DNA of 18,756 nucleotides from an uncultured Opitutia bacterium. GTDB lineage: Bacteria; Verrucomicrobiota; Verrucomicrobiia; Opitutales; UBA953. Of the stretch, positions 1 through 7,980 are shown piece by piece. Made by a program: the position numbers and the translations under genes. Position 1 is the stretch's first letter. Each line of letters begins with the position of its first letter. The DNA is taken from assembly GCA_903929325.1 (NCBI GenBank), contig CAIYUD010000170.1, positions 1-18,756 on the forward strand. The letters run 5' to 3'. Below the pieces are notes generated by a model. The model was given only the letters and a program-made list of their open reading frames with translations, had not been told where the DNA came from and made no database searches.

Positions 1-898
1 AACGCAAAGCTGCGAGACCAGCTAAGGTAGCATTGTGCGCTTGCCCTTGAGAAATGGGCCCAAGTTCAACGCTTAACGCTCCCAGATCAGAATCACGAAG
101 CTGCAAACGCCACCCTTGGTTAACGGGCTGAAGGCTGTAGTGAGCGATACGACGTACGCCGTCGGGCACAGGCTGTCCGTCTTGGCAAAGTGCGACGCAC
201 TGCTGGCGCAATTCATCGAAAGCTTTGAATTGAAGTGTCTCTGCTAAAACAAAGGCTTCGCCATCACTCGAGAGTGCACGGATTAATTCTGCCTTCTCAC
301 GGGCAACGCCTTCAATAGAACCACAGCCCTCAAGATGCGCTGCGCGAACATTCGTTACGACGGCAACATCTGGACGTAGCACGCGCGCAGAAATCGCGAG
401 TTCACCCGGCTCACTCATGCCGACTTCAATAACGGCTGCATCGTGAAGTGCTGGGTCTGCCTGCAAAATGGCCAACGGCACACCTAGGGTGTTATTTAAA
501 TTTGCTTGGGTTGCATACGCACGAGCGCCGAGTGCTTGCCGTAGCATTTCCTTCACGGAAGTTTTTCCAACACTTCCCGTCACTCCTACAAAAGGCATTT
601 TGAGGGTTGAGCGCCAAGCGGAGGCAACCCGCTGCAAACCAACGAGCGCGTCTTCGACTACTAATTGAGGCAGCGGATCGACGACCTTGCGTGAAACTAA
701 TGCGCAGGAGGCCCCATGGGTTCGAGCATCATGGAGAAAATCATGCCCATCGCGGCGGGCGGTACGCAGGGCTACAAAAACGTCTCCCTGCGAAAGTACG
801 CGCGTATCATTTCCAAATCCAGTGACACGAGATGGCAAAACACCGGCCCATTGTCCCAAAGACCATGAAGCAAGTAATGCTGGATCGAAGTTGGGCAT
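1..898 (-). CDS. murF: UDP-N-acetylmuramoyl-tripeptide--D-alanyl-D-alanine ligase, C-terminus cut by window edge
   Basis: MurF adds the D-Ala-D-Ala dipeptide to UDP-MurNAc-tripeptide in the cytoplasm, the last step of the soluble peptidoglycan precursor pathway. I translated the strand by hand. It starts at ATG 898 (MPNFDPALLASWSLGQWAGV) and stays open for about 299 codons to position 1, so roughly the last third of a usual MurF is missing. Visible are the N-terminal uridine-binding region (near residues 25-50), the ATP P-loop GVTGSVGKTS near residue 105, and NLNNTLGVPL, the MurF-type equivalent of NxNNxxGxPL. VIEVGMSEPGE and VVTNVRAAHLE follow, as in the central Mur ligase domain. The start lies one base after the murE stop, so the pair is probably translated together. 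No Shine-Dalgarno motif precedes it. The identity is secure from motifs and from its place in the cell-wall cluster. Confidence 0.95.
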   Translation of the reverse strand, partial: MPNFDPALLASWSLGQWAGVLPSRVTGFGNDTRVLSQGDVFVALRTARRDGHDFLHDARTHGASCALVSRKVVDPLPQLVVEDALVGLQRVASAWRSTLKMPFVGVTGSVGKTSVKEMLRQALGARAYATQANLNNTLGVPLAILQADPALHDAAVIEVGMSEPGELAISARVLRPDVAVVTNVRAAHLEGCGSIEGVAREKAELIRALSSDGEAFVLAETLQFKAFDELRQQCVALCQDGQPVPDGVRRIAHYSLQPVNQGWRLQLRDSDLGALSVELGPISQGQAHNATLAGLAALR

Positions 899-899
899 T

Positions 900-2408
900 T
901 TAAGCACGGCGTAATTGGAGGTTACGCAAAACGTCGCGAGCGACCTGTCGGTCGTCAAAGGGCACAACAGTTTCGGCAAATTCTTGAGTTGTTTCGTGTC
1001 CCTTGCCGGCAATCAGGACACAATCACCGCTCTTAGCTTCCGCACAGGCACGGGCAATCGCTTCACGACGATCCGCAACAAACTCCATGACACCCGGGGC
1101 ACCTGCACCTGGTCTCATATCATCAAAAATAACTTCTAGCGATTCACGCCGGGGATTATCGGCGGTTGCCCAAGCGCGGTGTGCAAGTTCAGCCACCACT
1201 TGAGTCATCACTGGGCGCTTACCGCGGTCACGATTACCGCCACAGCCAAAGACGCAAAGGACTCGGCCTGGCGTAATTGCGCGCAACATGCCGAGTGCAT
1301 TCCGCAACGCATCATCGGTATGGGCGTAGTCTATAAAGACAGGGAAATTTTGTCCGGCTTCAACGCGCTCCATGCGACCAGAAACACCCGGGAAAGATTC
1401 TACCGCAGAAATAAGTGAGAGCGGGTCATGCCCAAGAGCGGCAGCACAGCCAAGGGCACAAAGGATGTTGGATACGTTGTAGGCGCCTGGAAGCCGCGAA
1501 GTGAAACTCGCCGTGCGACCTTGCCAAGTGACTGCGAACGAAGCGCCTTCTAAGGTTAGCGCGGTTGTATTCGCCCGCAAATCTGAGGAATCATTCAGAC
1601 CAAACGTTAGTACGACTGAGGGCGCCGCCAATCGGGCTAATTCAGCACTCGCTGGGTCATCCGCATTCAAGACGACTGTGTGCGGACGCACACCCTGTGA
1701 TCCATCAAACAGCCGTGCCTTGGCCTGTAAATAACGCGTCAGGTCTCCGTGGTAGTCGATATGATCGCGCGTCAGGTTCGTAAAGGCAGCGACCGAGAAA
1801 TGATAGCCATGCACACGATCTTGCTCGAGCGCATGGGAGCTTACTTCTAAACATGCACCGACACACTCGGCATCGACCATTTGCCTAAAAAATATCGCTA
1901 AATCTGCGGACTCAGGAGTTGTCTTATAGGAAGGAATAGAGCGCGCACCTAATTGGTAGCGTACCGTTCCAATAAGTCCCCAAGACTTATGCTCTGCTTG
2001 CTCAAGTAAATGACGTAACAGCGTCGTGACGGTTGTTTTTCCGTTCGTACCTGTGACGGCTGCTAAGCGTAGTGACGTTTCAGGATGGCCGTAAAAACGA
2101 CGCGATACCTCAGCCAAGACCTTCCGTGGTTCCGATACTTGAGCCGCATCGGCTCCGGGAATACCCTCGACTGGATGCGCGGAGATAATGGCCGCAGCGC
2201 CTCGTGCGACCGCTTCGTTTACAAATGAGTGACCCTGTGAACGGATGCCATCGAGGGCAAAAAAGAGCGCTCCGGGCACCATCCGTCGGCTGTCCGTGAC
2301 AATCGCGGTGATGCGATTATGCCAAGTTCCCGACCGACCCAACGTCGGCATACCTTTAAGCAACGTTGTCAGGGAGGCATGCTCCATGGTGGCGTGGGCT
2401 GCACTCAT
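900..2408 (-). CDS. murE: UDP-N-acetylmuramoyl-L-alanyl-D-glutamate--2,6-diaminopimelate ligase
   Basis: MurE adds the third stem-peptide residue to UDP-MurNAc-L-Ala-D-Glu in the cytoplasm. The 502-residue protein has the normal family length and all three Mur ligase domains. The P-loop GTNGKTT is at residues 120-126, the lysine expected to be carbamylated is about K231 (YLQAKARLF), and KGHE is at 470-473. The DNPR motif at 418-421 is the known signature for meso-diaminopimelate rather than lysine as the added amino acid. This predicts a Gram-negative-type peptidoglycan. The ATG at 2408 overlaps the ftsI stop as ATGA. A second ATG at codon 8 is possible, but the overlap with ftsI favours the first. 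murF follows one base after the stop. Confidence 0.97.
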   Translation of the reverse strand: MSAAHATMEHASLTTLLKGMPTLGRSGTWHNRITAIVTDSRRMVPGALFFALDGIRSQGHSFVNEAVARGAAAIISAHPVEGIPGADAAQVSEPRKVLAEVSRRFYGHPETSLRLAAVTGTNGKTTVTTLLRHLLEQAEHKSWGLIGTVRYQLGARSIPSYKTTPESADLAIFFRQMVDAECVGACLEVSSHALEQDRVHGYHFSVAAFTNLTRDHIDYHGDLTRYLQAKARLFDGSQGVRPHTVVLNADDPASAELARLAAPSVVLTFGLNDSSDLRANTTALTLEGASFAVTWQGRTASFTSRLPGAYNVSNILCALGCAAALGHDPLSLISAVESFPGVSGRMERVEAGQNFPVFIDYAHTDDALRNALGMLRAITPGRVLCVFGCGGNRDRGKRPVMTQVVAELAHRAWATADNPRRESLEVIFDDMRPGAGAPGVMEFVADRREAIARACAEAKSGDCVLIAGKGHETTQEFAETVVPFDDRQVARDVLRNLQLRRA

Positions 2409-4207
2409 CGTTCAGCAAAACTGCGGGCAGGCGCAGTTGACACGGGTGGAATCTCTAATCGTTTAATACACCGTTCAGCAATCCGACGGAAAATAGGTGC
2501 CGAAACTTTGCCGCCATAAGCAACCCCAGGCATATTCGGCTCATCCACCACGACCGTGATAGCAATGCGTGGATTTCCTGCAGGGAAAAATCCGGAGAAA
2601 GAAGCAACGTGCTTGGTGGTAGAATAATGCCCGTCGATGAGCTTCTGAGTTGTACCCGTTTTACCCGCGACATCGTAACCAGGAATAGCGGCATCGGGCG
2701 CAGTGCCTTCCTTTGAACAAACCGCGCGCAGGAGATCTGCAAGTTCGTGCGCTGCTCCTGCGGAGACTGCTCGACTATGAATGCGTGGACCGTATTCGAC
2801 CGAAATTGAGCCATCCGGATTTAAAATCCGGCCGACGATCAAAGGCCGCATTAATAGACCGTCGGCAGCTATCGCCGACATCGCCATGTGCACTTGGATG
2901 GGTGTGACGCTGATGGAATGCCCCATCGGTAATCGCGAAATCGTTAAGCCGTCCCAGCGCGAAACCGGGCTTAATAAACCGCGAACTTCGCCACCGTTAC
3001 AAGCAATGCCGGTTTCAGCTCCAAAACCAAAAGCATGAATGAGTTCTAAATAACGCGCTTCCCCTAATGACTCTGCGTAACGCATCCCGACCTGGACCGT
3101 CCCGCGATTCGAAGATTCCGCAACGATGCGACTAATCTCAGCGGAGCCGATATGGTGAGAGTCCGCTGGCATTGAAACCATGCGCCCGCGGTAAGGTACG
3201 AGATCAGCCGAACAGTCGAAAACGGAGTGACGGGTAATTAACCCCGCTTGTAGGGCGCCCGATATGGTAACAATTTTAAAAACTGAACCAGGTTCATACA
3301 AATCTGCTAAAGCTCGGTTACGCTGTGAGTCCAGCGGTGAGGCTTTGCGATCAGAGTAGCGGTTTAAATCAAAAGTCGGCGAACATGCTAATGCTAAAAT
3401 CTTACCCGTGCGCGGCTCACTAACAATTACCACAGCACCTTTCGGCTGATAAGCTGCGACCGCTTCAGATAGTTCCTGCTCACAAAAACTTTGAATAACA
3501 GAGTCGATGGTGAGCTCAACCGTCTGACCGTTGACTGCAGGGACATCTCGCAAGCGTCTTGCAACCACTTCGCGACGGCGGCCATCACGCTCAGACTCTA
3601 CCCAACCATCTTGCCCGTGTAATAAATCATTAAAAGATTTCTCCACACCACTCACCGCATCGCCATCTTGATTAATGTAGCCGACAACATGGGCAGCAAG
3701 AGAACCCTGAGGGTAGACGCGTCGGAATTTTTCTTCACAGTACAGTGCTTTGATATGCAAAGCCTCGATTGCACGTTTACAGGTTTCGTTAACTTCCTTG
3801 GAGAGAACAATCCAGCGCACTTCGCGGCGAGTACCATCCGGAGTTGTGGGTTCACGCCAAAGACTCGCCTCCGACATTGCCGTTACGACTTTAGACGGCG
3901 GGATATTCAGCAGCTTGGCTATCTGCAGCGCACGTGCACGGTCTTCGGGTAAAACGCAGTGTGGGTCGATACCGACATCCCAAACCGTATCCGAAGCAGC
4001 GAGAAGATTTCCTTGGCGATCGCGAATCTCACCTCGACGACTCGGGCGCTGGGTAACTTCGCGACGAGCTTCAAACGCATGGGCACGTAAACGAGGCCCG
4101 TCAATCGCGTGAAGCTGTACCAACTTCCAAAGGAGCGCACCGAACCCCAGCAAGACGAGACACACCAAGGCGTGGAATCGGAAACGCCTGGCGTGAGTCA
4201 GGCTCAT
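2405..4207 (-). CDS. ftsI: Peptidoglycan D,D-transpeptidase FtsI (class B penicillin-binding protein)
   Basis: FtsI (PBP3-like) cross-links septal peptidoglycan and partners the glycosyltransferase FtsW. The 600-residue protein has one N-terminal membrane anchor (about residues 11-32), then the dimerisation domain (RRGEIRDRQGNLLA at about 57-70). The C-terminal transpeptidase domain carries all three active-site motifs: SVFK at 308-311 with the nucleophile S308, SSN at 365-367, and KTG at 516-518. No PASTA domains follow, so it resembles the E. coli FtsI layout rather than sporulation SpoVD-type proteins. Its ATG overlaps the stop of the ftsL-like gene (ATGA), and its own stop overlaps the murE start the same way. 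Position between ftsL and murE is the classic dcw order and supports FtsI over other class B PBPs. Confidence 0.96.
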   Translation of the reverse strand: MSLTHARRFRFHALVCLVLLGFGALLWKLVQLHAIDGPRLRAHAFEARREVTQRPSRRGEIRDRQGNLLAASDTVWDVGIDPHCVLPEDRARALQIAKLLNIPPSKVVTAMSEASLWREPTTPDGTRREVRWIVLSKEVNETCKRAIEALHIKALYCEEKFRRVYPQGSLAAHVVGYINQDGDAVSGVEKSFNDLLHGQDGWVESERDGRRREVVARRLRDVPAVNGQTVELTIDSVIQSFCEQELSEAVAAYQPKGAVVIVSEPRTGKILALACSPTFDLNRYSDRKASPLDSQRNRALADLYEPGSVFKIVTISGALQAGLITRHSVFDCSADLVPYRGRMVSMPADSHHIGSAEISRIVAESSNRGTVQVGMRYAESLGEARYLELIHAFGFGAETGIACNGGEVRGLLSPVSRWDGLTISRLPMGHSISVTPIQVHMAMSAIAADGLLMRPLIVGRILNPDGSISVEYGPRIHSRAVSAGAAHELADLLRAVCSKEGTAPDAAIPGYDVAGKTGTTQKLIDGHYSTTKHVASFSGFFPAGNPRIAITVVVDEPNMPGVAYGGKVSAPIFRRIAERCIKRLEIPPVSTAPARSFAER

Positions 4208-4581
4208 CGTTGGACACCCCCGCCTTGGTCAATCGGTTCTCGTACCGCACTATCAAGTGCCGCCATACGTGGGTTTTGAATTACACTCGTCGCTGGATGG
4301 ACGAACGCAGGACGTAACCAAATCACTTGAGTGGGTTCAGGTGGCCGCAGGTCTTCGCCCACACGTCGCTCAAGACTAAGAACGTCTTGGGCTTTGCTCC
4401 GCTCGCGCTCAATAAACGCTAACTCTTTCCGACGCTCTTCAGTCGTTCTTTCAATTCGGCGAATACGCTGACCGACTTCATCGGCCTGGAGTCGCACTTG
4501 CATCATCCCAACCACGCCGACAACGCTCAAGGCAATCGTCGCAAACACGAAAAAGACTGCCCATGAACGCAATGAGCTCAT
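4204..4581 (-). CDS. ftsL: FtsL-like cell division protein (small membrane coiled-coil protein)
   Basis: This 125-residue protein has a short cytoplasmic N-terminus, one transmembrane helix (about residues 7-27) and a charged stretch at about 30-73 rich in Glu, Arg and Gln that is likely a coiled coil. A Pro-containing tail of about 50 residues follows. FtsL proteins share this architecture but very little sequence. They form the periplasmic FtsQ-FtsL-FtsB complex that controls FtsW-FtsI. The call rests mainly on position: it lies exactly between rsmH and ftsI, with ATGA overlaps on both sides, where FtsL is encoded in most bacteria. Direct sequence recognition is weak. The C-terminal tail after residue 78 (PPEPTQVIWLRPAFVHP) does not resemble any part of FtsL that I know. 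Confidence 0.75.
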   Translation of the reverse strand: MSSLRSWAVFFVFATIALSVVGVVGMMQVRLQADEVGQRIRRIERTTEERRKELAFIERERSKAQDVLSLERRVGEDLRPPEPTQVIWLRPAFVHPATSVIQNPRMAALDSAVREPIDQGGGVQR

Positions 4582-5504
4582 CGAGTGAGGCGGCGGATGG
4601 CACGGAGCCGGGCAGAACGGCTCCGAGGGTTTAGTTGAGTTTCGGCTTCTCCTGCCGAGACAGGTTTACGGGTCAGCAACTCGGCCTGAACGACCCGCTG
4701 ATCTTGCGTCCGCGAGTCATCACGGTCAACCGGGCGACCACTCATTTCATTAAAGTAACGCTTCACAATTCGGTCTTCTAAAGAGTGGAAGGCGATGACG
4801 GCCAACACGCCCCCGGTACACAATGCGGCGAACGCTTTGGGCAGAGCTTCTTCGAGCGCACCTAATTCATCATTCACGGCAATACGGATACCTTGAAATG
4901 AACGCGTTGCTGGATGGTTGCCACGTGGACCCGGCGGGGGTGGAGCCGCTTGTGCAATCAGATCTGCCAGCGATGCGGTGCGAGAAAGTTTACCCGTGCC
5001 CCTTGCGGCGAGTATCGCTCCGACGACGCGCCGCCAACGGGGCTCTTCACCATAATCGCGAATGGCTTGTTCAATTTCTTCACGGCTAGCCGACTCGAGA
5101 AATTGTGCAGCCGAAAGACCCGACTCGGTGTCCATCCGCATATCGGCGGGTCCATCATTTCGGAAAGAGAAACCGCGTCCTGGCGTATCGAGCTGGTGTG
5201 AAGACACCCCTATGTCCATCAAAACACCGTCGAAAGACCCCGGGACGCGGTCAAGGTGACGAAAGTTAATTGGGTAAAACGAAAAGCATTCTTTGAAACG
5301 ACTCGTTGTCTCAGCGGCACGCGCAATCGCCTCAGGATCTTGATCCAGTGCAGTGACGTGCGCTCCAGCTGTTCGCGATAAAATCGCTGAGGTGTGACCA
5401 CCACCACCAAACGTGCAATCTAAGTATTTACCAGAGCTACGTGGCGCCAGTAGCACGAGAGTTTCCTCGAGCAGAACTGGGGCATGGACCGTAGGTGTGA
5501 ACAA
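4578..5504 (-). CDS. rsmH: 16S rRNA (cytosine(1402)-N(4))-methyltransferase RsmH (MraW)
   Basis: RsmH methylates N4 of C1402 in the ribosomal P site using S-adenosylmethionine. The family motifs are all present: HAPVLLEE at the N-terminus, the SAM-binding loop YLDCTFGGGGHT (about residues 27-38), FDGVLMDIGVSS, GFSFRNDGPADMRMD, the conserved HPATRSFQGIRIAVNDEL, IAFHSLEDRIVKRYF, and a basic C-terminus NPRSRSARLRA. The reading frame is open back to a GTG at 5663, but that part overlaps mraZ and is unlike RsmH. No in-frame ATG lies between the mraZ stop and the conserved HAPVLLEE. I chose the TTG at 5504, giving 308 residues, the normal length. A TTG at 5537, two bases after the mraZ stop, is the main alternative. 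The stop overlaps the ftsL-like start (ATGA). Confidence 0.94.
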   Translation of the reverse strand: MFTPTVHAPVLLEETLVLLAPRSSGKYLDCTFGGGGHTSAILSRTAGAHVTALDQDPEAIARAAETTSRFKECFSFYPINFRHLDRVPGSFDGVLMDIGVSSHQLDTPGRGFSFRNDGPADMRMDTESGLSAAQFLESASREEIEQAIRDYGEEPRWRRVVGAILAARGTGKLSRTASLADLIAQAAPPPPGPRGNHPATRSFQGIRIAVNDELGALEEALPKAFAALCTGGVLAVIAFHSLEDRIVKRYFNEMSGRPVDRDDSRTQDQRVVQAELLTRKPVSAGEAETQLNPRSRSARLRAIRRLTR

Positions 5505-5538
5505 GCTGTGAATAGTGTAAATAGATTTTGGATACAAC

Positions 5539-6003
5539 TTAAAGGCCCAGCTGGCGCAGGGCTTCCAGGATGGCGCGCGTCTGGGGTGAATCGCGATCGG
5601 GACGCGGCGGATTCTGACCGCGAATATGGAACGTCGTGAAAGCTCCACTAAAAATAACTTCACGCCCGAGATTTGCCTGAGTGACGATGCGATCGTTCAA
5701 CGTGATGCGTCCGGTACGATCACAACTCACCTCAATACTGTTCTCACCCAACGTTGTCATCGCATCCACTTTTGCCGGATCGCTGATAGCCACCTGCTGA
5801 GCTGCTTCGGCAATCCGCGCGACCATCGCCGGCGGGAAAACAATCACACTGCCGACCGCTGGATGAAATATGGCGAGGTAACTTTGGCTTTCGAGTTCGT
5901 CTGACCGCCAGGCCGCCGGAATCGTCACGCGATTCTTCTCGTCCACCTTGCCGTGATGGAGCCCCGTGAAGAGTGCTTGATGATGTGGGTTGGGCGTTGA
6001 CAT
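5539..6003 (-). CDS. mraZ: Transcriptional regulator MraZ
   Basis: MraZ is a ring-forming DNA-binding protein that represses its own operon, the dcw cluster, in the bacteria where it has been studied. The 154-residue protein has the two SpoVT/AbrB-like halves: DEKNRVTIPAAWR at residues 21-33 and DRTGRITLNDRIVTQANLG at about 95-113. The usual KGR of the first half is KNR here. A short proline-rich tail (about 130-142) and a C-terminal helix follow. It is the first gene of the minus-strand cluster, and its ATG lies 22 bases downstream of a set of 10-bp-spaced GTGGG repeats that match its known operator type. Autoregulation is therefore likely. No clear Shine-Dalgarno motif precedes the start. 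Confidence 0.96.
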   Translation of the reverse strand: MSTPNPHHQALFTGLHHGKVDEKNRVTIPAAWRSDELESQSYLAIFHPAVGSVIVFPPAMVARIAEAAQQVAISDPAKVDAMTTLGENSIEVSCDRTGRITLNDRIVTQANLGREVIFSGAFTTFHIRGQNPPRPDRDSPQTRAILEALRQLGL

Positions 6004-6361
6004 AGCTTATGCCGAGGGAAAGTACCCCCTTTGAACCCACTTTCCCCCACTCTGCCCCACTGGTCAAGCAATTAGCCCCAATTCAACCCCTTTTACTTAC
6101 TCACAGCCAGGATCGCGCTTATTTATACTCTTTAAACTGTAAATACATAACTATTAGATGTTTATATAGTATTTGACATATTTTTCACCATAGCAGCGCT
6201 TTATTAGCTTTTTCCTCCAAACCTGAGGATCGCCCAGCGTTCTTGTAGTATTGTATTAAGATAGTCATTACAGAATGGCATATACCGTCTATTTAAGGGC
6301 CTGCGGTTTGCATTTGCCATAGGGCTCGGGCTCTGCTTTCACAGTACATCGAACCTACGCC
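6004..6361. other. Divergent intergenic region between mraZ and the lipoprotein gene
   Basis: This 358-base stretch separates two divergent transcripts. The part next to mraZ holds the GTGGG operator repeats. Positions of about 6110-6295 are strikingly AT-rich compared with the flanking genes, with several TATA-like hexamers. One is TATAAA on the minus strand at 6127-6122, a possible -10 for mraZ, but its -35 partner is poor. I see no convincing sigma-70 pair for either gene, no open reading frame of note and no RNA gene. Promoters for both directions probably lie in the AT-rich part. Confidence 0.6.
6026..6060 (-). promoter_or_regulatory. Probable MraZ operator (10-bp-spaced GTGGG repeats)
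   Basis: Read on the minus strand, GTGGG occurs at 6060-6056, 6050-6046 and 6040-6036, exactly one helical turn apart. A degenerate AGGGG at 6030-6026 is in the same phase. Studied MraZ proteins bind direct repeats with a TGGG core spaced about 10 bp upstream of mraZ. The site lies 23-57 bases before the mraZ ATG. That it is bound by this MraZ is inference from position and repeat geometry. Confidence 0.85.
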
Positions 6362-6793
6362 ATGAAGCACATCCTGCCTATCCTCACCCTCGTCTCAACC
6401 TTAGCCATTTCTGGCTGCACCACTGCGGTTGGCGTCGACAATCCTGATAACAGCTCAGCGAGCTGGTCGGGCGGAAGTCTCACAACCACTTATAAGTCTG
6501 ACGTCACCGCTGTCTTTGTAGCCAGCAAGCGCGCCCTCGATGGCATGCGTGACCTCGGCATCCTTGGCCGCGTCGGCGAAACCGAGCACCGCGCGGGCGA
6601 AGGCGAATTAACCGGCGTGACCGTTTATGCACGTGCGATTGGTGATGTCCAAGTCACCATCGACATCAACAAAGCAAGCGACAGCACTACAGGCGCTGAT
6701 TGCACTTCAACCACCGTCCGCTGGGGCACCCTTGGTAACTGCCAACAGAGCCAGCAGGTCATTCACCGCATTACCCAAAGCCTCGGCCGCTAA
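6362..6793 (+). CDS. Small lipoprotein, DUF3568-like
   Basis: The 143-residue protein begins with a lipoprotein signal peptide: MKHILP, a hydrophobic core, and a lipobox ISGC with the lipidated cysteine at position 19. It should be exported, acylated and anchored in a membrane facing the periplasm. The mature part resembles the DUF3568 family of small lipoproteins: a TTTYKSDVTAVFVASKRAL segment, a middle strand pair (TGVTVYARAIGDVQVTIDI) and an ending VRWGTLGNCQQSQQVIHRI. Family function is unknown, and the family assignment is from memory of its pattern. A strong intrinsic terminator begins 21 bases after the stop, so it is probably a single-gene transcript starting in the AT-rich region upstream. 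The ATG has no Shine-Dalgarno motif. Confidence 0.85.
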   Translation: MKHILPILTLVSTLAISGCTTAVGVDNPDNSSASWSGGSLTTTYKSDVTAVFVASKRALDGMRDLGILGRVGETEHRAGEGELTGVTVYARAIGDVQVTIDINKASDSTTGADCTSTTVRWGTLGNCQQSQQVIHRITQSLGR

Positions 6794-6814
6794 TTACGGT
6801 CGACGGTTTTGAAT

Positions 6815-6850
6815 AACGCCGCCTGGCCTAAAGCCTGGCGGCGTTTTTTC
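6815..6850 (+). terminator. Intrinsic terminator after the lipoprotein gene
   Basis: A perfect 9-bp stem, AACGCCGCC at 6815-6823 with GGCGGCGTT at 6837-6845, encloses a loop that can extend the pairing (GGC with GCC). A run of T bases to 6849 follows directly. This is a textbook Rho-independent terminator for plus-strand transcription. It ends only 21 bases before the aroC ATG. Confidence 0.92.
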
Positions 6851-6870
6851 TGAATACCTCTTTCACCTAC

Positions 6871-7980
6871 ATGGGCAACATTCACGGCCATCTATTCCGC
6901 ATCAGTACTTTCGGCGAAAGCCATGGTCCTAGCATTGGAGTCGTTATTGATGGTTGCCCTCCCCGTGTTCCTTTTGATCTCAAGTTCCTGCAAAGCGAAC
7001 TGTCGCGTCGTCGACCTGGCCAGAGCGACTTAACGACTGCACGTAAAGAAGCTGACGCTGTTGAAATTCTTTCAGGCATATCCACCGATAACCTAACCTT
7101 GGGCAGCCCCATTGCCCTGCTGATCCGCAATACCGACCAGCGCCCATCGGCTTATAAAGAAATGCAGAAGGCCTACCGTCCTTCGCATGCAGACTTCACC
7201 TACGATGCGAAGTACGGGATACGCGCCGTCGAAGGTGGCGGTCGAGCTTCCGCACGCGAAACTGCTGCCCGCGTGGCTGCAGGCGCCGTCGCTAAAACTG
7301 TCTTACACCATGCTTGTGGGGCAAAAATTGTCGCTTGGGTTGAAAGCGTACAAGACATCCGCATGCCAGAGCCTTCTAAACTACCGACTGAAAAATCGGT
7401 TGAAGCAAACCTCTGTCGATGCCCGCACCCCGCAACAGCAACGCGCATCGAAGCACGCATCCGAGAAGCACGTGCCGAAGGCGATTCCGTCGGTGGCGTC
7501 ATTCGTTGTGTCATCACAGGCTTACCTGCAGGCCTGGGTGAACCTGTCTTTGATCGACTTGAAGCCGACCTAGCCAAAGCGATGCTGTCATTGCCGGCCA
7601 CCAAGGGATTTGAAATCGGGAGTGGCTTTGCGGGGACATTACTTCGCGGCAGCCAACACAATGACGCTTTCGTGAAACGTAGCGGACGCATTCGCACGAC
7701 AACCAATCGCTCGGGTGGTATTCAAGGCGGAATCTCCAATGGCGAAGCTATTGATTTCCGCATCGCCTTTAAACCAACGGCGACCGTGCTACGCCCGCAA
7801 ACCACGGTAGAGAAATCAGGCAAAGCCACGGAAATCTCTGCTAAAGGTCGCCACGACCCCTGTGTTCTGCCGCGAGCAGTTCCCATTGTTGAGGCAATGG
7901 CAGCCCTCGTTCTCGTCGACCACTGGATGCGCGACCGGGCACAAAATACTTCGTTTGGTAAGTGCGGCCGGGCCCGATGA
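6871..7980 (+). CDS. aroC: Chorismate synthase
   Basis: AroC converts 5-enolpyruvylshikimate-3-phosphate to chorismate, the last step of the shikimate pathway, and needs reduced FMN. The 369-residue protein has normal length and the family signatures: FGESHG at residues 14-19, RRPGQSDLTTARKE near 47-60, RPSHADFTY near 103-111, and EGGGRASARETAARVAAGA near 121-139. Near the C-terminus come RTTTNRSGGIQGGISNG and GRHDPCVLPRAVPIVEAMAA, which carry flavin- and substrate-binding residues. The start is fixed by the conserved N-terminal GNIHGHLFRISTFGESHG. There is no Shine-Dalgarno motif, and the terminator of the previous gene is very close, so the transcript leader must be very short or arise by readthrough. 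The stop overlaps the next gene's start (ATGA). Confidence 0.98.
   Translation: MGNIHGHLFRISTFGESHGPSIGVVIDGCPPRVPFDLKFLQSELSRRRPGQSDLTTARKEADAVEILSGISTDNLTLGSPIALLIRNTDQRPSAYKEMQKAYRPSHADFTYDAKYGIRAVEGGGRASARETAARVAAGAVAKTVLHHACGAKIVAWVESVQDIRMPEPSKLPTEKSVEANLCRCPHPATATRIEARIREARAEGDSVGGVIRCVITGLPAGLGEPVFDRLEADLAKAMLSLPATKGFEIGSGFAGTLLRGSQHNDAFVKRSGRIRTTTNRSGGIQGGISNGEAIDFRIAFKPTATVLRPQTTVEKSGKATEISAKGRHDPCVLPRAVPIVEAMAALVLVDHWMRDRAQNTSFGKCGRAR

Noticed and set aside
5505..5663. N-terminal extension of RsmH to a GTG at 5663
   Set aside because: It lies inside mraZ in another frame, is unlike RsmH N-termini, and would make the protein about 50 residues too long.
6173..6178. Perfect TTGACA on the plus strand as a promoter for the lipoprotein gene
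   Set aside because: No -10-like hexamer lies at 15-19 bases downstream; the sequence there is GC-rich.
7200..7706. Minus-strand open frame of 168 codons within aroC
   Set aside because: It is antisense to highly conserved aroC motifs and has Ser/Arg/Ala-rich composition typical of a shadow frame.
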